Assembly (NCBI RefSeq): GCF_029537235.1
Contig: NZ_CP120638.1
Coordinates: forward strand, 1,240,001-1,304,000
Direction: 5' to 3'
DNA from: Rhizobium sp. 32-5/1
GTDB taxonomy: Bacteria; Pseudomonadota; Alphaproteobacteria; Rhizobiales; Rhizobiaceae
Length of the DNA stretch: 64,000 nucleotides
Every line of letters starts with the position of its first letter. The first letter of the stretch is position 1. This document shows positions 38,706 to 47,512 of the stretch, one piece after another. The notes beneath the pieces are model-generated. The model was given only the letters and a program-made list of their open reading frames with translations, searched no databases and was not told the DNA's origin. The translations under genes were made by a program, and so were the position numbers.

Positions 38706-39958
38706 TCAGGCCACGAACCGGTCCGGCCGGAACGGCTTGATGTCGATGACGGTTTTTCGCCCGTCATCTTCTCGGCAAGCGCACGGCCGGTGATCGGTCC
38801 GAGCGTCATACCATGATGGGCGTGGCCGAAGGCGAACCAGAGGCCTTCGTGGCGCGGCGCCTTGCCGATGATCGGCATCATGTCCGGCGTGCAGGGGCGA
38901 GCGCCCATCCAGGGTTCGTCGTCCCGGCGCTCCGCCAGTGGGAAAAACTCACGGGCGACACGCTCGGCGCGGGTCAATTGCACGGGTGTCTTGGGCGCAT
39001 CGCGATTGGCAAATTCCGCACCCGTAGTCAGACGGACACCGCGCAGCATCGGCGCCAGGAAATAGCCCTTCTCCGCATCCAGCACCCAGTTGTTGAGCGT
39101 CGCCCCCTCTTCCATGCCATAGTGCATGTGATAGCCACGCTTGACGGCGAGCGGGAAACGATAGCCGAGTTTCTTCGTAACCGTATCGGCCCAGGGACCG
39201 AGAGCGACGACGACTTCTTTTGCCTCCAGCGGACCCTCGGGCGTGGCGACGCGCCAGCCTGCCCCTTCGAGAACATGCTCGAGCGTCGCGGCATCACCCG
39301 AGACAAGGCGTCCGCCCAGCGACTGGAAATAGATGAGATAGGCCTTGTTCAGGCTGTGCGGATCGCGGATCGACCAAGGATCAGTCCAGCGCAGGCCGCC
39401 GGCGAGATCGACCTTGATCGACGGCTCGATCACCTTCATTTCGGCGCTCGAAAGCTTCTGGTGGCTGACACCGAAGGTGGACGAAAGTTTTTCGGCATCC
39501 TTGTAGGCGGCGTCCCGCTCCTTGTCGGTGCGGAAGACCTTCATCCAGCCATCCTTGCGGATGAGATCGCCGGCACCCGAGGCGTTGATCAGGTCTGCGT
39601 GTTCGGCAATCGAATTCTCGATGAGCGGCGCATACATCGAGGCGATGTTCTGGTGCTGAGTAAAACCGGAATTCCACCAATAGCGAATGAGGAACGGAAC
39701 GAGACCCGGCAGCGCACGAATATGGTAATGTGCATCGATCGTGTTGTTCAGCGCATAACGAAACAGGGCGCCGAAATCATGCGGGAAACCATAGGGAAAA
39801 ACACCCTCGCGCTGGATAAGACCGGCATTGCCGAAGGACGTTTCCTCGCCGGCACCGCGACGATCGAGCAATACGACCGATTTGCCGCGCCGCGCTAGAT
39901 GAATGGCCGTCGACAGGCCGACGATACCGGCACCCAGAACTACAACATCGGTCTTCAT
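38706..39958 (-). pseudogene. FAD-dependent D-amino-acid dehydrogenase-like oxidoreductase, C-terminal frameshift
   Basis: About 417 residues in the reconstructed form. The FAD motif VVVLGAGIVGLSTAIHLARR is at about 5-24. FGNAGLIQREGVFPYG, LAGGLRWTDPWSIRDP and the end GHAHHGMTLGPITGRALAEK belong to the DadA/DAO family (D-amino-acid deamination, membrane-associated, electrons to quinone). The frame ends in non-family sequence after TGEK; one extra base at the T-run 38753-38757 restores (T/P)VIDIKPFRPDRF and stops at 38706-38708. Likely a homopolymer error at the very 3' end, so the product is probably functional. Confidence 0.82.
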
Positions 39959-40028
39959 TTTTCAGATTTCCCCGTTTTCCAAGACATGGATTTACCAGTG
40001 CATACCGCGTCCACGGCTGCAAGCCGTG

Positions 40029-40529
40029 TCATTTCTTCAGCCCGTTCATGATACGCTCGAGATAGCCGAGCATCAGGGCCGAAACGACGAAGGCGATGTG
40101 CATGATAGTGGCCCACATCAGCTGTTCACCGGTATATTGTTTTGTGTTGAGGAAGATTTGCAGCAGGTGGATCGAGGAAATCGCCACGATCGACGAGGCG
40201 ACCTTGATCTTGAGGCTGCCCGAATCGAGCTTTCCGAGGAAGGAAACCTCGCCATCTCCCTCGTCAAACCGGCTGACAAAATTCTCATATCCCGAGATCA
40301 TCACCATGACGATGAGGCTTGCGACCAATGCGGCATCGATCAGGCCGAGCATAGCGAGGATCATCTGTGCATCGTCGTAGACGAACACCATCTCGGCGAC
40401 CTTCAAGAACTTGTAGAGGAAGGAAACGCCGTAAAGGGCAAGCGCGGCTACCAGACCGAGATAAAAAATCACCAGCAACCAACGGCTCGAAAGGATGATC
40501 CGTTCGACAAGAAGTTCCAGGGATTTCAT
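40029..40529 (-). CDS. UPF0114 (YqhA) family membrane protein
   Basis: 166 residues from ATG 40529. Four transmembrane helices: WLLVIFYLGLVAALALYGVS, MILAMLGLIDAALVASLIVM, the conserved VMISGYENFVSRFD block, IKVASSIVAISSIHLLQIFL and MHIAFVVSALMLGYLERIM. Matches the UPF0114/TIGR00645 family, inner-membrane proteins of unknown function. The longer start at 40622 lacks family sequence. Confidence 0.9.
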   Translation of the reverse strand: MKSLELLVERIILSSRWLLVIFYLGLVAALALYGVSFLYKFLKVAEMVFVYDDAQMILAMLGLIDAALVASLIVMVMISGYENFVSRFDEGDGEVSFLGKLDSGSLKIKVASSIVAISSIHLLQIFLNTKQYTGEQLMWATIMHIAFVVSALMLGYLERIMNGLKK

Positions 40530-40665
40530 GGGGCAGCTCCGGATGTTGCGCGTGCGAACAATGAATAACCAAACGGCCCGGTTCCGGCAAGTCGCAGAAA
40601 ACCGCATGCGAAAGGGCGGCAAAGATGCCGCCCCTCAACTGTCAATCATGACCAGTAAAGCCTAT

Positions 40666-40830
40666 CTAGGCCCTGCGGAACAGACCGGCAATCAGAGAGA
40701 TTACCAGGAACGCGAGGAACAGGAAGAACAGGATCTGGGCGATACCCGCCGATGCACCGGCGATGCCGCCGAAACCAAGCACACCAGCGATGATGGCAAC
40801 AACCAGGAAGACGAGAGCGTAATACAGCAT
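40666..40830 (-). CDS. DUF1328 small membrane protein
   Basis: 54 residues, two helices: [20 protein letters not shown] and [20 protein letters not shown], ending [10 protein letters not shown]. This exactly fits the DUF1328/YtjA pattern (about 54 residues, A..A....FG..AG). A typical general-stress gene in alphaproteobacteria. Downstream of the perfect EcfG promoter at 40865-40889. Confidence 0.92.
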   Translation of the reverse strand: MLYYALVFLVVAIIAGVLGFGGIAGASAGIAQILFFLFLAFLVISLIAGLFRRA

Positions 40831-40864
40831 GATCATTCTCCTTTGCTTTGAAAGCTGTTCAGTA

Positions 40865-40889
40865 AACGCGCGTGGCGCGCGTTTGTTCC
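40865..40889 (-). promoter_or_regulatory. EcfG-type promoter (perfect) for DUF1328
   Basis: Minus strand GGAAC (40889-40885), 16 nt, CGTT (40868-40865); 35 nt upstream of the ATG at 40830. Confidence 0.8.
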
Positions 40890-40994
40890 TGCTTCAACTT
40901 CAGCCTGTCTAACGCACGTAGTGGCTTGAAAGGATTGATTAACCATGTGCCAAAAATATGAACCGTTTTGAAACGGTATGGTCACTGGTTTGAT

Positions 40995-41020
40995 GGAACT
41001 ATCCACATAAACGACGCGTT
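40995..41020 (+). promoter_or_regulatory. EcfG-type promoter (N17) for the NepR-like gene
   Basis: GGAAC (40995-40999), 17 nt, CGTT (41017-41020), 18 nt before ATG 41038 and 33 nt before ATG 41053. Confidence 0.65.
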
Positions 41021-41037
41021 GTGAGGGCAAGTAGCAA

Positions 41038-41268
41038 ATGCGAGATAGTAAAATGACCGTATTGACCGTATCACCGTCGAACATATGGAAATCCGCATCC
41101 GAGGTCTTGCGCGCGCCCTCAGCACAACGGGACAAGAACCTGCATATCGGCGGCACCTTGCGAGACCTTTACTTTAGCGCCTCGATGCCAGCGACCGAAG
41201 GAGAATTTGCAAAACTCCTCAGCGATCTTGAAGCCGCAGAGACAGATAGCAAGAATCGCGACGCTTGA
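41038..41268 (+). CDS. NepR-like small protein (possible anti-sigma factor paralog)
   Basis: 76 residues (or 71 from ATG 41053). The C-terminal part LHIGGTLRDLYFSASMPATE, then EFAKLLSDLEAAE, can be aligned with the NepR core of the gene at 43587-43808 (IALKLRALYNSVEMQPLPDI, then FLDLLEKLDQAE): the LR.LY and LL..L..AE positions match. NepR proteins sequester the stress sigma factor EcfG until PhyR displaces them. The substitution of the conserved Pro by Glu/Gly is odd. Because the gene has its own EcfG promoter, negative feedback is possible. Homology is by eye only. Confidence 0.55.
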   Translation: MRDSKMTVLTVSPSNIWKSASEVLRAPSAQRDKNLHIGGTLRDLYFSASMPATEGEFAKLLSDLEAAETDSKNRDA

Positions 41269-41292
41269 AACACGTATGAGCATAAGGACCAG

Positions 41293-41314
41293 GGCCGCCG
41301 AGAGCGGCCTTTTT
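41293..41314 (+). terminator. Rho-independent terminator of the NepR-like gene
   Basis: GGCCGC (41293-41298) and GCGGCC (41304-41309), 5-nt loop, then TTTTT. Confidence 0.85.
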
Positions 41315-41337
41315 CGTGTCTGCACCTCGCCTGAAAG

Positions 41338-41366
41338 TGAAAAGCCGGCGATGTTGACGCCGGCTT
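41338..41366 (-). terminator. Rho-independent terminator of the PRC-barrel gene
   Basis: AAGCCGGCG (41342-41350) and CGCCGGCTT (41358-41366), 7-nt loop; on the minus strand followed by TTTTCAC. 27 nt past the reconstructed stop at 41393. Confidence 0.75.
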
Positions 41367-41392
41367 CGATTGCAATCATTGCCTTGTAAAGA

Positions 41393-42369
41393 TTATTGCG
41401 CTGGCGTGGAAAGCATCATCCCGCGACTGTTGGCTGCGTAGCTCTCCTTGTCATAGGCCGGCTGCTTTTCCAGCTGCTCCTTGGTAAAGGGGAGTAGATC
41501 ATCATCTTACCGCTCGCGTCTGCCATCACCTGCACGCTCTTCGCATTCATCGCCACCGGCTTTGCACCGACACCGAGAAAACCGCCGACATCGATGATAT
41601 AGGCCTCGAGCTTGCCGTCTGCGCTCAGGATAACGTCGCCGATCGTGCCGATCTGGGTATCATCCGCAACCTTGACCTCGGTTCCGATCAGCTTTTCGGC
41701 GCTGAGCAGCGCAGGGTCCACGGGCTGCAGTTCACCCGACGGGACTGCCGCGGTGACATTCTTGTCCAGTGTCGCCGGATCAACATCCGGGTCCGTCATC
41801 AACGGCGTCGTTCCGGTTTCCGGAATGATCGTTTCTGCCGTTTGCGGTTCTGCCGTGGTAGACGCAGACGGCTCAGCCTCGGCCGACTGCTTGTCGGACT
41901 TGGCAGCATCGTTCTCGGGAAGCGTTGCCACTGCCCCGTCCATGACCGGGGCACGATCAAATGGCGGGGCTGCCTGCAGTTCCTCCTTGGTCGCGGAAAT
42001 TACGATAATCCGCTCTCCGTCCTTCTGTGAAAGCGAGACGCGGTCGAAATTCACCGCCACATCCTTTTCGCCGATGCCGAGGAAGCCCCCGACGCCAACG
42101 ACCAGCGCTTCGGCACCGCCACCGGCATTAATGACGACGTCGTTAACGTCACCAACGGCCTCGCCCTCTTCGTCAGCGCCCGTGTAAACCGTCTTGCCGA
42201 TCACCGATGAGGCAAGAATCTGCTCCGCCGAGGCTGCAAAATAACCGACCGAACCGGACTTGGCTGAATCCGTCTGGACTGCCCCGTCCGTCGATGTGGC
42301 CTGCTGGGCAAGGACGTTCGTCGTGAAAATTGCGACAAAAACGGTCGTGGCCATAAGTGTGCGGTTCAT
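41393..42369 (-). pseudogene. Secreted protein with two PRC-barrel domains, C-terminal frameshift
   Basis: From ATG 42369 a signal peptide (MNRTLMATTVFVAIFTTNVL-AQ) leads to two PRC-barrel domains: ILASSVIGKTVYTGADEEGE..VGDVNDVVINAGG (about 45-130) and LLSAEKLIGTEVKVADDTQ..TIGDVILSADGK (about 220-300), separated by a Pro/Thr-rich linker. PRC barrels bind partners or membranes and recur in stress-induced envelope proteins. A missing C in the run at 41489-41492 breaks the end; restoring it gives YSPFTKEQLEKQPAYDKES... and a stop at 41393-41395. An N17 EcfG promoter lies upstream (42446-42471). Confidence 0.85.
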
Positions 42370-42445
42370 TTCAATCTCCTTAAGAAATTTCGGTATCGAC
42401 GCCCAGGCGAAGACGGCCGGCATCGCGCCGACTCTGAGTGCAAGG

Positions 42446-42471
42446 AACGGAAGAATGCGTGTGTTTGTTCC
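42446..42471 (-). promoter_or_regulatory. EcfG-type promoter (N17) for the PRC-barrel gene
   Basis: Minus strand GGAAC (42471-42467), 17 nt, CGTT (42449-42446), 77 nt upstream of the start at 42369. Confidence 0.7.
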
Positions 42472-42561
42472 AAGGGTAGAGACAGTATCGCCCCCGACTG
42501 GTTTGCCTCGCAGGCAAAACTCGTCTCATGCACAGACAGCATTTTCGTGAGGTGTCACTGA

Positions 42562-42891
42562 CTAATTGCTAAGCACCACGGAACGGGAACCCTTTTGAGC
42601 AACCACAATGGCTGCATCGGCAGCGTCATTCACAACTTGGACATTGAGTTCACCTGAGGAGGTAACATCCCAAGTGATCGTTGCATCTTCCAAAAAGAGC
42701 GCCGGATCGATGGTTGCACATTTGCCATAAGTAATACCGAACTGCCCCTCAACACTCCTGAGTGCTGGCTTCAGCAGTGCCTGGCATTCCTCAACGGTTT
42801 CAAATCCAACGGCGGGTGATGGAATTTCGCGGCAATCGGCATTTGCCGCGCCACACCCAATCAGCATCATGATTGCTGCAACATGCTCCAT
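42562..42891 (-). CDS. Hypothetical periplasmic or secreted protein
   Basis: 109 residues. A short N-terminal hydrophobic run (HVAAIMMLIGCGAANA, resembling a signal peptide) precedes a mature part with CREIPSPAVGFETVEECQAL, GQFGITYGKCATIDPALFL and DVTSSGELNVQVV. Cys residues at about 13, 20, 36 and 58 could form disulfides in the periplasm. No family recognised. Preceded by a perfect EcfG promoter. Confidence 0.65.
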   Translation of the reverse strand: MEHVAAIMMLIGCGAANADCREIPSPAVGFETVEECQALLKPALRSVEGQFGITYGKCATIDPALFLEDATITWDVTSSGELNVQVVNDAADAAIVVAQKGSRSVVLSN

Positions 42892-42928
42892 CCTCGTGCT
42901 CCTTGCACAATGACCGCGTTGCCAAGCA

Positions 42929-42953
42929 AACGGCGTTTCGCCATCAAAGTTCC
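42929..42953 (-). promoter_or_regulatory. EcfG-type promoter (perfect) for the gene at 42562-42891
   Basis: Minus strand GGAAC (42953-42949), 16 nt, CGTT (42932-42929), 38 nt upstream of the start. Confidence 0.8.
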
Positions 42954-42976
42954 AAAAATGGAAAAACCTTTTAGAG

Positions 42977-43001
42977 GGAACAAATTTATCTCACCTGCGT
43001 T
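42977..43001 (+). promoter_or_regulatory. EcfG-type promoter (perfect) for DUF3309
   Basis: GGAAC (42977-42981), 16 nt, CGTT (42998-43001), 58 nt upstream of ATG 43059. Back to back with the minus-strand promoter at 42929-42953. Confidence 0.8.
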
Positions 43002-43058
43002 TAGCTGCCGATAACAATTCGGCCACAAAGGCTGCAGACAGCTTTAAAGGACACGTCC

Positions 43059-43214
43059 ATGCTCGGTACAATTCTGCTGATCGTCTTGATACTTCTTCTC
43101 GTCGGAGCGCTTCCGAATTGGGGACACAGTCGGAATTGGGGTTACGGACCATCGGGCGGGCTTGGCCTCGTTGTCGTCATCCTGCTTATTCTGGTCCTGA
43201 TGGGCCGCATCTAA
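43059..43214 (+). CDS. DUF3309 small membrane protein
   Basis: 51 residues: MLGTILLIVLILLLVGALPN, the hydrophilic WGHSRNWGYGPSGG loop, and LGLVVVILLILVLMGRI. Exactly the DUF3309 pattern (two helices with a Trp/Gly-rich hinge, G.LP.W..S..WGY.PSGG.G). Small inner-membrane stress protein of unknown function. ATG at 43059, cotranscribed with the lipoprotein gene 46 nt downstream. Confidence 0.92.
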   Translation: MLGTILLIVLILLLVGALPNWGHSRNWGYGPSGGLGLVVVILLILVLMGRI

Positions 43215-43260
43215 ACCGCCTGCACGTCAATCACAATCGACACCTGAAGAGGAAATCCCC

Positions 43261-43509
43261 ATGAAAAAGATAATGCTCGCAGTCGCGCTGATCCTGCCAC
43301 TGACCGCCTGCACGCAGACTGAGCGCGGCGCCGGGATCGGAGCAGCATCTGGTGCTATCATCGGTGGCGTTGCAACAGGCAATGTCCGTGGCGCAGCTGT
43401 GGGTGCTGCGGTGGGCGGTGTCGCCGGCGCGCTGATCGGCAATGCCAATGAGCCGGGTCGCTGCTACTATCGTGATCGCTATGGCCGTCGTTACATCGAC
43501 GCTTGCTAA
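43261..43509 (+). CDS. Glycine-zipper lipoprotein
   Basis: 82 residues. Lipobox LTAC near residue 17 after MKKIMLAVALILPLTACTQT, then a glycine-zipper domain (GAGIGAASGAIIGGVATGNV, GAAVGAAVGGVAGALIG) and a C-terminal CYYRDRYGRRYIDAC with two cysteines. Outer-membrane lipoprotein type of unknown function (similar to YMGG-like Gly-zipper). Likely an operon with DUF3309. Confidence 0.85.
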   Translation: MKKIMLAVALILPLTACTQTERGAGIGAASGAIIGGVATGNVRGAAVGAAVGGVAGALIGNANEPGRCYYRDRYGRRYIDAC

Positions 43510-43527
43510 TTGCGAAACCAACGCATG

Positions 43528-43553
43528 AAAAAACGGGCCTCGGCCCGTTTTTT
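43528..43553. terminator. Bidirectional terminator between lipoprotein and nepR
   Basis: AAAAAACGGG (43528-43537), a short tip, CCCGTTTTTT (43544-43553); A- and T-runs on both sides make it a terminator on either strand. Confidence 0.85.
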
Positions 43554-43586
43554 TATGCTTTCAGCCGTTTTTACCAAGGGTCACAA

Positions 43587-43808
43587 CTAGACTTTGGGTT
43601 CATCAAGCTTTTCAGCCTGATCGAGCTTTTCGAGGAGATCAAGGAATATATCCGGAAGTGGCTGCATCTCGACAGAGTTGTACAATGCACGCAATTTCAA
43701 GGCGATCTGCGAAGAGCTCTCCAAAACCTCATGAGGATTTGACCGCAAATCTGCTGACTTTCCAGGCTTCTTAGGGGGGCCACTCATCGAATAGTCTCGC
43801 ATCGGCAA
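43587..43808 (-). CDS. nepR: Anti-sigma factor NepR
   Basis: 73 residues. The core SSQIALKLRALYNSVEMQPLP followed by DIFLDLLEKLDQAE is the conserved NepR domain (two helices that mimic sigma contacts). NepR binds the ECF sigma factor EcfG and keeps it inactive until PhyR-P exchanges partners. Divergent from phyR, as is usual, but no ecfG gene follows on this strand. A weak EcfG-like element lies at 43932-43956. Confidence 0.85.
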   Translation of the reverse strand: MPMRDYSMSGPPKKPGKSADLRSNPHEVLESSSQIALKLRALYNSVEMQPLPDIFLDLLEKLDQAEKLDEPKV

Positions 43809-43931
43809 CCAAACAGTGCTGCATTATTTTGCTGACTCTTTCCTCGCTTGGAAACTTCCAATATTGGGTAAAACATGGTCAAACCACTGGCAGTTTCGGC
43901 TGAGGAGCGTCCTCTGCGAGCCTCACTCTCA

Positions 43932-43956
43932 AACACATCATACTAAAGGAAGTTCC
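43932..43956 (-). promoter_or_regulatory. Weak EcfG-like promoter for nepR
   Basis: Minus strand GGAAC (43956-43952), 16 nt, TGTT (43935-43932): the -10 deviates by one base from CGTT. Points towards nepR, 124 nt upstream of its start. Uncertain. Confidence 0.35.
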
Positions 43957-43958
43957 GT

Positions 43959-44762
43959 ATGTCACTTTCGATGCGAATTGCTGCCCATCTTCCCTACCTG
44001 CGCCGCTTTTCGCGTGCGGTCACCGGTTCGCAGGCCTCCGGCGACGCCTATGTCGCTGCTGTGCTGGAGGCTTTGATCGCCGATATTACCTTGTTTCCGA
44101 AAGGCTCAAACGACCGGGTAAACCTGTTTCAGCTGTTCTGCTCGCTCTTCGACGGCATCAATATCGACCTGCCCGAAAATACCTCGCCCTTCGGCTGGGA
44201 ACAGCGCGCTGCCGACAATCTGGCCGTCGTTTCACCGGCAGCCCGAAAGGCTTTCCTGCTCGTTGCAGTCGAAGGTTTTTCGCCGGAGGACGCAGCGGAC
44301 GTGCTCCAGGTCTCGGAAGAAGCGTTGTCCGGTCTGTTGCGGCAAGCATCGGATGATATTTCCGGACAGGTCGCCACCGATATCCTCATCATTGAGGACG
44401 AGCCTCTGATTGCCATGGATATCGAGGACATGGTGAAAAGCCTCGGTCACACGGTCACGGGCATTGCCCGCACGCACAAGGAAGCTATCGAGCTTTTCCG
44501 CCAGACGCCGCCAAAGATGATCCTTGCGGATATTCAGCTTGCCGATGGCAGCTCCGGTATCGATGCCGTTAATGAGATACTCGCCAAGACGTCGATCCCG
44601 GTGATCTTCATCACCGCCTTCCCCGAACGACTGCTGACCGGAGAAAAGCCGGAGCCCGCTTTCCTCGTCACCAAGCCGTTCAATCCTGACATGGTGAAGG
44701 CCCTGATCAGCCAAGCGCTGTTCTTTGACGAGCATGGACGCTCATCCGGCAGAGCCCACTGA
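43959..44762 (+). CDS. phyR: General stress response regulator PhyR
   Basis: 267 residues. The N-terminal ~140 residues are a sigma-factor-like domain (YLRRFSRAVTGSQASGDAYV, NLFQLFCSLFDGI, VSPAARKAFLLVAVEGFSPE, DVLQVSEEAL); the C-terminal ~125 residues are a receiver (ILIIEDEPLIAMDI, phospho-acceptor Asp191 in LADIQLADG, TKPF). This order, sigma-like then receiver, is unique to PhyR. When phosphorylated, PhyR binds NepR and frees EcfG. Start at ATG 43959, AGGAAG ribosome site. Convergent with the oxidoreductase at 44765. Confidence 0.95.
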   Translation: MSLSMRIAAHLPYLRRFSRAVTGSQASGDAYVAAVLEALIADITLFPKGSNDRVNLFQLFCSLFDGINIDLPENTSPFGWEQRAADNLAVVSPAARKAFLLVAVEGFSPEDAADVLQVSEEALSGLLRQASDDISGQVATDILIIEDEPLIAMDIEDMVKSLGHTVTGIARTHKEAIELFRQTPPKMILADIQLADGSSGIDAVNEILAKTSIPVIFITAFPERLLTGEKPEPAFLVTKPFNPDMVKALISQALFFDEHGRSSGRAH

Positions 44763-44764
44763 GA

Positions 44765-46012
44765 TCAGCCCACTGGGGAGGGGCGGTCCAGCGCAAACGC
44801 ATCGAACCATGCTTCACGCTGGCCGCAACTAAGGGCGGCCAGGATGCGCGATGCCATGAAGCTGAACGTGATGCCGTTGCCGCCATAACCATAGGCTGCA
44901 AGCAGGCGAGGATAACCGGGCACCGGGCCGATCAGTGGCAAGCCGTCCTCGGTTTCGCCGAAGGCACCGGACCAGGAATAGGCAATGGTCGGGTCTGCTG
45001 CCGGCCAGAGGCGCCCAAGGCTTTGGATCAGGAATTCTTCTTTCGCCTGAGCCTTGGCATCTCGCTCTGCTGGATCGACCGTATCATCATCACCTCCGCC
45101 GATGATGATACGGCCGTCCTTGGTTGTTCGGGCATAGAGATAGCTTTCCGTAGCCTCCCAGATGAGTTCGCCACCGGGCCATAGATTATCTGCCTTCTGG
45201 GGTACCGTTGCGATCGCCCAACTCGAGGCTGTGCTGTGCAAGGCGCTTCCAACAAAATCGGGCATGACATAGCCGGTAGCGAGGATCACATGGCGCGCTT
45301 CGATGACGAAGGGGCTATCGGTCTCAACGACCACCGCACTGGACGAAGAATGGTATTCCGTCGCCATGGCATCGATCAGTCTGGCGCCCTGCCCCACGGC
45401 CGTCTTGAGCAGACCCCAGGAGAGGAGCAACGGATCGGCATCCGCTGAGCCCGGCGACAGAATGGCCGCAGCCCGGTCGATACCGAAAGTCGACAGAAGG
45501 TCGCGGTACTCGATGAATTGGCCGGGCAGGCCTGCACGCTGCCGCAGTTCGTGTTCCGCGTGAAGTTCCGAACTGCGGCCCTCAGCACCTGCGATGTAGA
45601 GCGTCGAGCGCTGGCGATAAAGGCAAGGGATCTGCAGAGACTGGACAAGCCCCGTCAGTCCCTGAACCGCTGCCAAGCTGCGGCGATAGATGGAGGCGGC
45701 CTGATCGAAGCCATAAAATTTGGTCAATTCTGAAAGCGGGCAGTCGATTTCCCATTGCAGCATGGCTGTGCTGGCATTGGTGCTGCCGAGCCCCGGCTGC
45801 TCGCGATCAAGGATGCAGACTTCAATGCCAAGTGCTGCAAGATGCTGCGCCGCAAGCGATCCGGTAATCCCGCCACCGACGACGAGCACCTCCGTCTTAA
45901 TGCTTTCCGTGAGCCGCGCCCCGCGTGGCCGCAGCGCCGCGCCACCCCATGGGGACGTGCCACCACGGAGATCGTTCTGTCCGGTCAGATCCGGATCAAG
46001 CGATGAAGACAT
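44765..46012 (-). CDS. FAD-dependent oxidoreductase (DAO superfamily)
   Basis: 415 residues with the FAD motif VLVVGGGITGSLAAQHLAAL at about residues 42-61. A start is chosen at 46012, giving a 40-residue hydrophilic lead. Other blocks are NASTAMLQWEIDCPLSEL, IEARHVILATGYVMPD, GGELIWEATESYLYARTTK and the C-terminal AAYGYGGNGITFSFMAS. Family: DAO (PF01266; glycine oxidase or deaminating type) with no clear substrate. Follows the AI-2E transporter on the strand with a 41-nt gap, so it may be in its operon. Confidence 0.85.
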   Translation of the reverse strand: MSSSLDPDLTGQNDLRGGTSPWGGAALRPRGARLTESIKTEVLVVGGGITGSLAAQHLAALGIEVCILDREQPGLGSTNASTAMLQWEIDCPLSELTKFYGFDQAASIYRRSLAAVQGLTGLVQSLQIPCLYRQRSTLYIAGAEGRSSELHAEHELRQRAGLPGQFIEYRDLLSTFGIDRAAAILSPGSADADPLLLSWGLLKTAVGQGARLIDAMATEYHSSSSAVVVETDSPFVIEARHVILATGYVMPDFVGSALHSTASSWAIATVPQKADNLWPGGELIWEATESYLYARTTKDGRIIIGGGDDDTVDPAERDAKAQAKEEFLIQSLGRLWPAADPTIAYSWSGAFGETEDGLPLIGPVPGYPRLLAAYGYGGNGITFSFMASRILAALSCGQREAWFDAFALDRPSPVG

Positions 46013-46053
46013 GGATAATTCCTGTATGAAAGGCGCCCGCCGGCAGCGTGGTG

Positions 46054-47182
46054 CTAGGATGGGAGGTGGCGTTCAGGCGGGTGTGTGCGGAGTTCGTCGA
46101 AGACTGTCATAGCGATCAGCGACATGGGCAAGGCTAGCATGGCGCCTACGGCACCCCACATCCATGTCCAGAAAATGATCGCAAGGAAGATCAGAAATGG
46201 GTTGATCTCCAGCCTGTGCCCGAGGATGGAAGGCGTTACGAGGTTTTCCATGACCAGATGAAGAAGAAAGAAACCAAGCGCCGGCGCCAGAGCCAGCAGC
46301 AAGGCATCATGCGTCATCAAACCGGCAACCATGAGCGCGATCGTCATCACGGTGACGCCGACATAGGGAATGAAGCTGGAGATGAAGGCAAACAGGCCCC
46401 AGAGCCCCGCCATGCCCAAGCCACCGACAAAGGCGATGATCGCCGTAATCGCACCGAGCACGATGTAGATCAGGCTTGCGGTGGAAAAATAGAAGCCCAT
46501 GGCATTTTCGGTAGCGTTCATGATGCGGATTGCCGTCAATCTCCGTTCTCGCGTCGCGAACGCCATTATAATTGTCTTTCGCAGCTGTGCTCGGCCAACG
46601 AGAAACAGGCCCAGCGCTGCGAGGAAGATCAATGTCTGGATCAAGGCTGGCGTGAGCCCCGACGCAACGAGGCCGAGCATGGCCCCCGCATTCTGCATTG
46701 CGATGTCCGCCACCGCCTTTTCATCTGCCCCTGCAAGGGCCGATTTGAGCCAATCAAACCGCTCCACAAAAGGCAGAACCCGTTCAACGGTGCGCTCGAG
46801 AATGCGCGGCGCTTCGACGGCAAGTTGAGACATGGGTTCCACCAGGGCATTTATCAGCAGAAAAAGGCCGGCGACGAACACAATACCGAGGAGAAGACCG
46901 CCAAGCACGGGGAAGACCAAATTTCGCCAGGCGGTCCGCGGCGAGACCCAGCACCATACCGACGACGATCGCAAGCGTTATCGGCATGAGGATCGCTTCC
47001 ATCAAATAGATGACAGCGGAAGCAATGATGATGAAGATGCCTACAATGCTCCAGGCGACCACCAGGTCAAGCGAGTCGCGTGGATTGACCTCCGGATAGG
47101 CGGCGTCGATTGCGGCCTGCTCGGCCTCGCGAATATGCTTACGCTTTCGAATATTCGCTTTTTCTTGCAGTACGGCGTCCAT
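46054..47182 (-). pseudogene. AI-2E family transporter, frameshifted
   Basis: About 375 residues in two frame pieces. N-terminal LVVAWSIVGIFIIIASAVIY and MPITLAIVVGMVLGLAADRL (helices), then LGGLLLGIVFVAGLFLLINA onward, with PYVGVTVMTIALMVAGLM and the family end LGHRLEINPFLIFLAIIFWTW. One surplus C in the CCCC of 46909-46912 breaks the frame; CCC restores LAKFGLPVLGG. Named for the E. coli TqsA family of permeases (PF01594). A perfect EcfG promoter at 47308-47332 lies 126 nt upstream, so it is a likely stress-induced membrane protein; the indel is +1 here, unlike most others. Confidence 0.85.
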
Positions 47183-47512
47183 GTCGATGACCTTGTTCCC
47201 CCGTCATGGATTTGCCGAGAAGGCGGCCCGGAGATGACGCTCAACACCGGGCGAAAGAAGGAAGCGATCTACGTTTATGAGCATGGCCTTCTGATCCGCG
47301 CCCCATAAACGCCGGTTTTGCGAAAAAGTTCCACCGCCGCCTCGCCGAATGTGCGGACCAATCCCTCACTCGAGACGTTTTAACAGTGGCGGACTTGGGC
47401 ATCCCCCCGGAAATCCGGTCAGTCGATGGAATGCAACCCTTCAATGGAGAAACCATCGATTCGACTGACTGAACCGGTACGGGAATCATCGCGAATTTAC
47501 GCCACTTTTGGT
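47183..47512. other. Intergenic region with EcfG promoter
   Basis: Apart from the promoter at 47308-47332, a short plus-strand frame (about 47234-47308, MTLNTGRKKEAIYVYEHGLL) is open but has no family or good ribosome site. Otherwise nothing seen. Confidence 0.4.
47308..47332 (-). promoter_or_regulatory. EcfG-type promoter (perfect) for the AI-2E transporter
   Basis: Minus strand GGAAC (47332-47328), 16 nt, CGTT (47311-47308), 126 nt upstream of the start at 47182. Confidence 0.75.

Noticed and set aside
38813..39898. 361-codon plus-strand frame opposite the D-amino-acid dehydrogenase-like gene
   Set aside because: Mirror of the real gene; the minus strand has the FAD motif and full family order.
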